Assembly: GCA_964535835.1 (NCBI GenBank) | Contig: CAZHUZ010000017.1 | Location: forward strand, 1 to 14,714 | Reading direction: 5' to 3' | DNA from: JAPUDQ01 sp964535835 | GTDB lineage: Bacteria; Patescibacteriota; Saccharimonadia; Saccharimonadales; Saccharimonadaceae | DNA length: 14,714 nucleotides | Part shown: piece after piece, positions 14,095 through 14,714 of the stretch | Numbering within the stretch: position 1 is the first letter of the stretch | Layout of the letters: the number at the start of each line of letters is the position of its first letter | Translations under genes and position numbers: made by a program | Notes under the pieces: model-generated | What the model was told of the DNA's origin: nothing | The model's input: the letters and a program-made list of their open reading frames with translations, nothing else | The model's database searches: none

Positions 14095-14549
14095 TCTATA
14101 GAAACAATTTGTCCGATTGCGATGCCATATTTGTTGCATGATTCATTTGGCAGTTCGATGACATAGGCAGAGGCAGTTGTGTCGGGATTGTGGTATATCG
14201 TTTTCTGATCAATTTTTGACATGCCTTGTACAATATGAATGATTTGGTTGTCTTTGTTGACCCACAGGACATCAATATCAAATTTCATATCTTTCATCCA
14301 GATTGATTGACGTCCAACAGGCATACCACGAAATATCATACCTTCATCATCTGTTAAATTATCAAATGCCGCCAGGCCGGTTTGACGTTGCTTTTCAGTT
14401 TGTGGTGCATGCAAGCGAAATGTCTTATTGACGATCGTAGCGGTCACGATAGGCATATCAGTTTGTTTTGGCTGATTTTGATCCATATACCAAAATGCTC
14501 CAAAAACAACGGTGCAAAATATAATGAGAAGTACGAATCCTTTTTTCAT
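14091..14549 (-). CDS. Membrane-anchored DUF192 protein
   Basis: 152 residues from the preferred ATG: a basic start and hydrophobic segment (MKKGFVLLIIFCTVVFGAFWY, 1-21), then a DUF192 domain on the outer side. Domain landmarks are TEKQRQTGLAAFDNL (51-65), EGMIFRGMPVGRQSIWMKDMKFDIDVLWVNKDNQIIHI (69-106), YVIELPNESC, and a final GIAIGQIVSI. The function of DUF192 is not established. A GTG at 14567 would extend it by six residues; the ATG is preferred because MKKG begins a normal signal-anchor, though no good ribosome site precedes it. The gene is convergent with the slipin gene, the two TAA stops sharing TTAA. Confidence 0.88.
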   Translation of the reverse strand: MKKGFVLLIIFCTVVFGAFWYMDQNQPKQTDMPIVTATIVNKTFRLHAPQTEKQRQTGLAAFDNLTDDEGMIFRGMPVGRQSIWMKDMKFDIDVLWVNKDNQIIHIVQGMSKIDQKTIYHNPDTTASAYVIELPNESCNKYGIAIGQIVSID

Positions 14550-14575
14550 ATATTTAGCGTAACACACCTCATGCC

Positions 14576-14604
14576 TTGTTCAGTTCTGAAACATCTCGTA
14601 TAAT
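14576..14604 (+). promoter_or_regulatory. Sigma-70-type promoter driving the window-end repeat
   Basis: TTGTTC (14576-14581) and TATAAT (14599-14604) are separated by exactly 17 bases. This is the best-formed promoter in the window. The predicted start is near 14611, 14 bases before the repeat element. A nine-codon frame (14617-14646, beginning MYTMWLFSS) follows but has no ribosome site. Confidence 0.65.
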
Positions 14605-14624
14605 ATCTCAGTAACTATGTATAC

Positions 14625-14709
14625 GATGTGGCTCTTTAGCTCCTGAGTGAAACGCAAATCATCGTAGAGCAGAGGCAGGCCGTTTTCGAGTCAGCGGCAT
14701 AAAATATGT
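14625..14709 (+). repeat. Third, dispersed copy of the hairpin repeat
   Basis: Shares with the minus-strand reading of the 4381-4456 element the order GATGTGGC, GTGAAACGCAAAT, two variable bases, TCGTAGA, and then GGCAYAAAA about 22-27 bases later. Twenty of 22 core bases are identical. The stem TGCGT/ACGCA is kept as TGAGT/ACGCA (one mismatch). The flanking stem is different in sequence but preserved in pairing: GCTCT (14631-14635) with AGAGC (14666-14670). An alternative, crossing stem pairs TACGATG (14622-14628) with CATCGTA (14660-14666). A GCCG/CGGC hairpin follows (14679-14682/14695-14698). The element or what it precedes may continue past the window. Confidence 0.6.
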
Positions 14710-14714
14710 AACTC

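Noticed and set aside
14640..14675. Resemblance of GTGAAACGCAAAT to the GGACGCAAAGCC segment of GEMM-I (cyclic di-GMP) riboswitches
   Set aside because: The rest of the GEMM consensus (GCAAACC, the tetraloop and receptor, and the second stem) is absent, so the likeness is limited to ACGCAAA.

Overview
The window looks like chromosomal sequence from a compact bacterial genome, most likely a Patescibacteria/CPR member and perhaps Saccharibacteria. This rests on the small gene set, on gene ends that abut or overlap, and on the first oxidoreductase closely resembling FAD/FMN-dehydrogenases I associate with Saccharibacteria. The taxonomic call is an inference, not a search result. UGA is used as a normal stop and no reading frame needs recoding. 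A run of 100 N at 10321-10420 is an assembly gap that removes the 3' ends of two convergent genes.

Layout. 1-90: tRNA-Leu(GAG), minus strand. 259-1908: FAD-linked oxidase, converging on enolase (1915-3186, minus). 3261-4108: an AT-rich two-gene unit (LOG-family nucleotide phosphoribohydrolase plus a three-TM protein, overlapping ATGA). 4143-4360: a shared terminator hairpin, tRNA-Val(UAC) and tRNA-Leu(CAG), both minus. 4381-4557: two tandem degenerate repeats, just upstream of that tRNA pair in its transcription direction. 4648-6465: typA/bipA. 6472-7197: HD-domain phosphohydrolase (minus), divergent from a winged-helix/Nudix protein (7312-7986). 7976-8704: exported HNH (DUF1524-type) nuclease, minus. 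8762-gap: GH13 alpha-glucosidase. gap-11550: rarA (minus), then a polytopic membrane protein (minus). 12296-13312: D-Ala-D-Ala ligase. 13351-14094: slipin/SPFH protein. 14091-14549: anchored DUF192 protein (minus). 14576-14714: a promoter followed by a third copy of the repeat core.

Functionally this is mostly housekeeping: glycolysis (eno), alpha-glucoside breakdown, cell-wall precursor synthesis (ddl), translation and ribosome stress (typA), replication-fork rescue (rarA), nucleotide handling (HD, Nudix-like, LOG) and an exported nuclease that could feed nucleotide scavenging. I see no phage, transposon, CRISPR or defence island.

The most unusual features are non-coding. A short repeated element with conserved hairpins occurs three times, twice in tandem before a tRNA operon (where it also shares acceptor and D-arm sequence with tRNA-Leu) and once about 10 kb away behind its own strong promoter. 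In addition, several genes have a TATAAT-like hexamer ending only 6-8 bases before the ATG, which suggests leaderless transcripts. One pair of divergent genes shares a single palindromic hexamer in this way.
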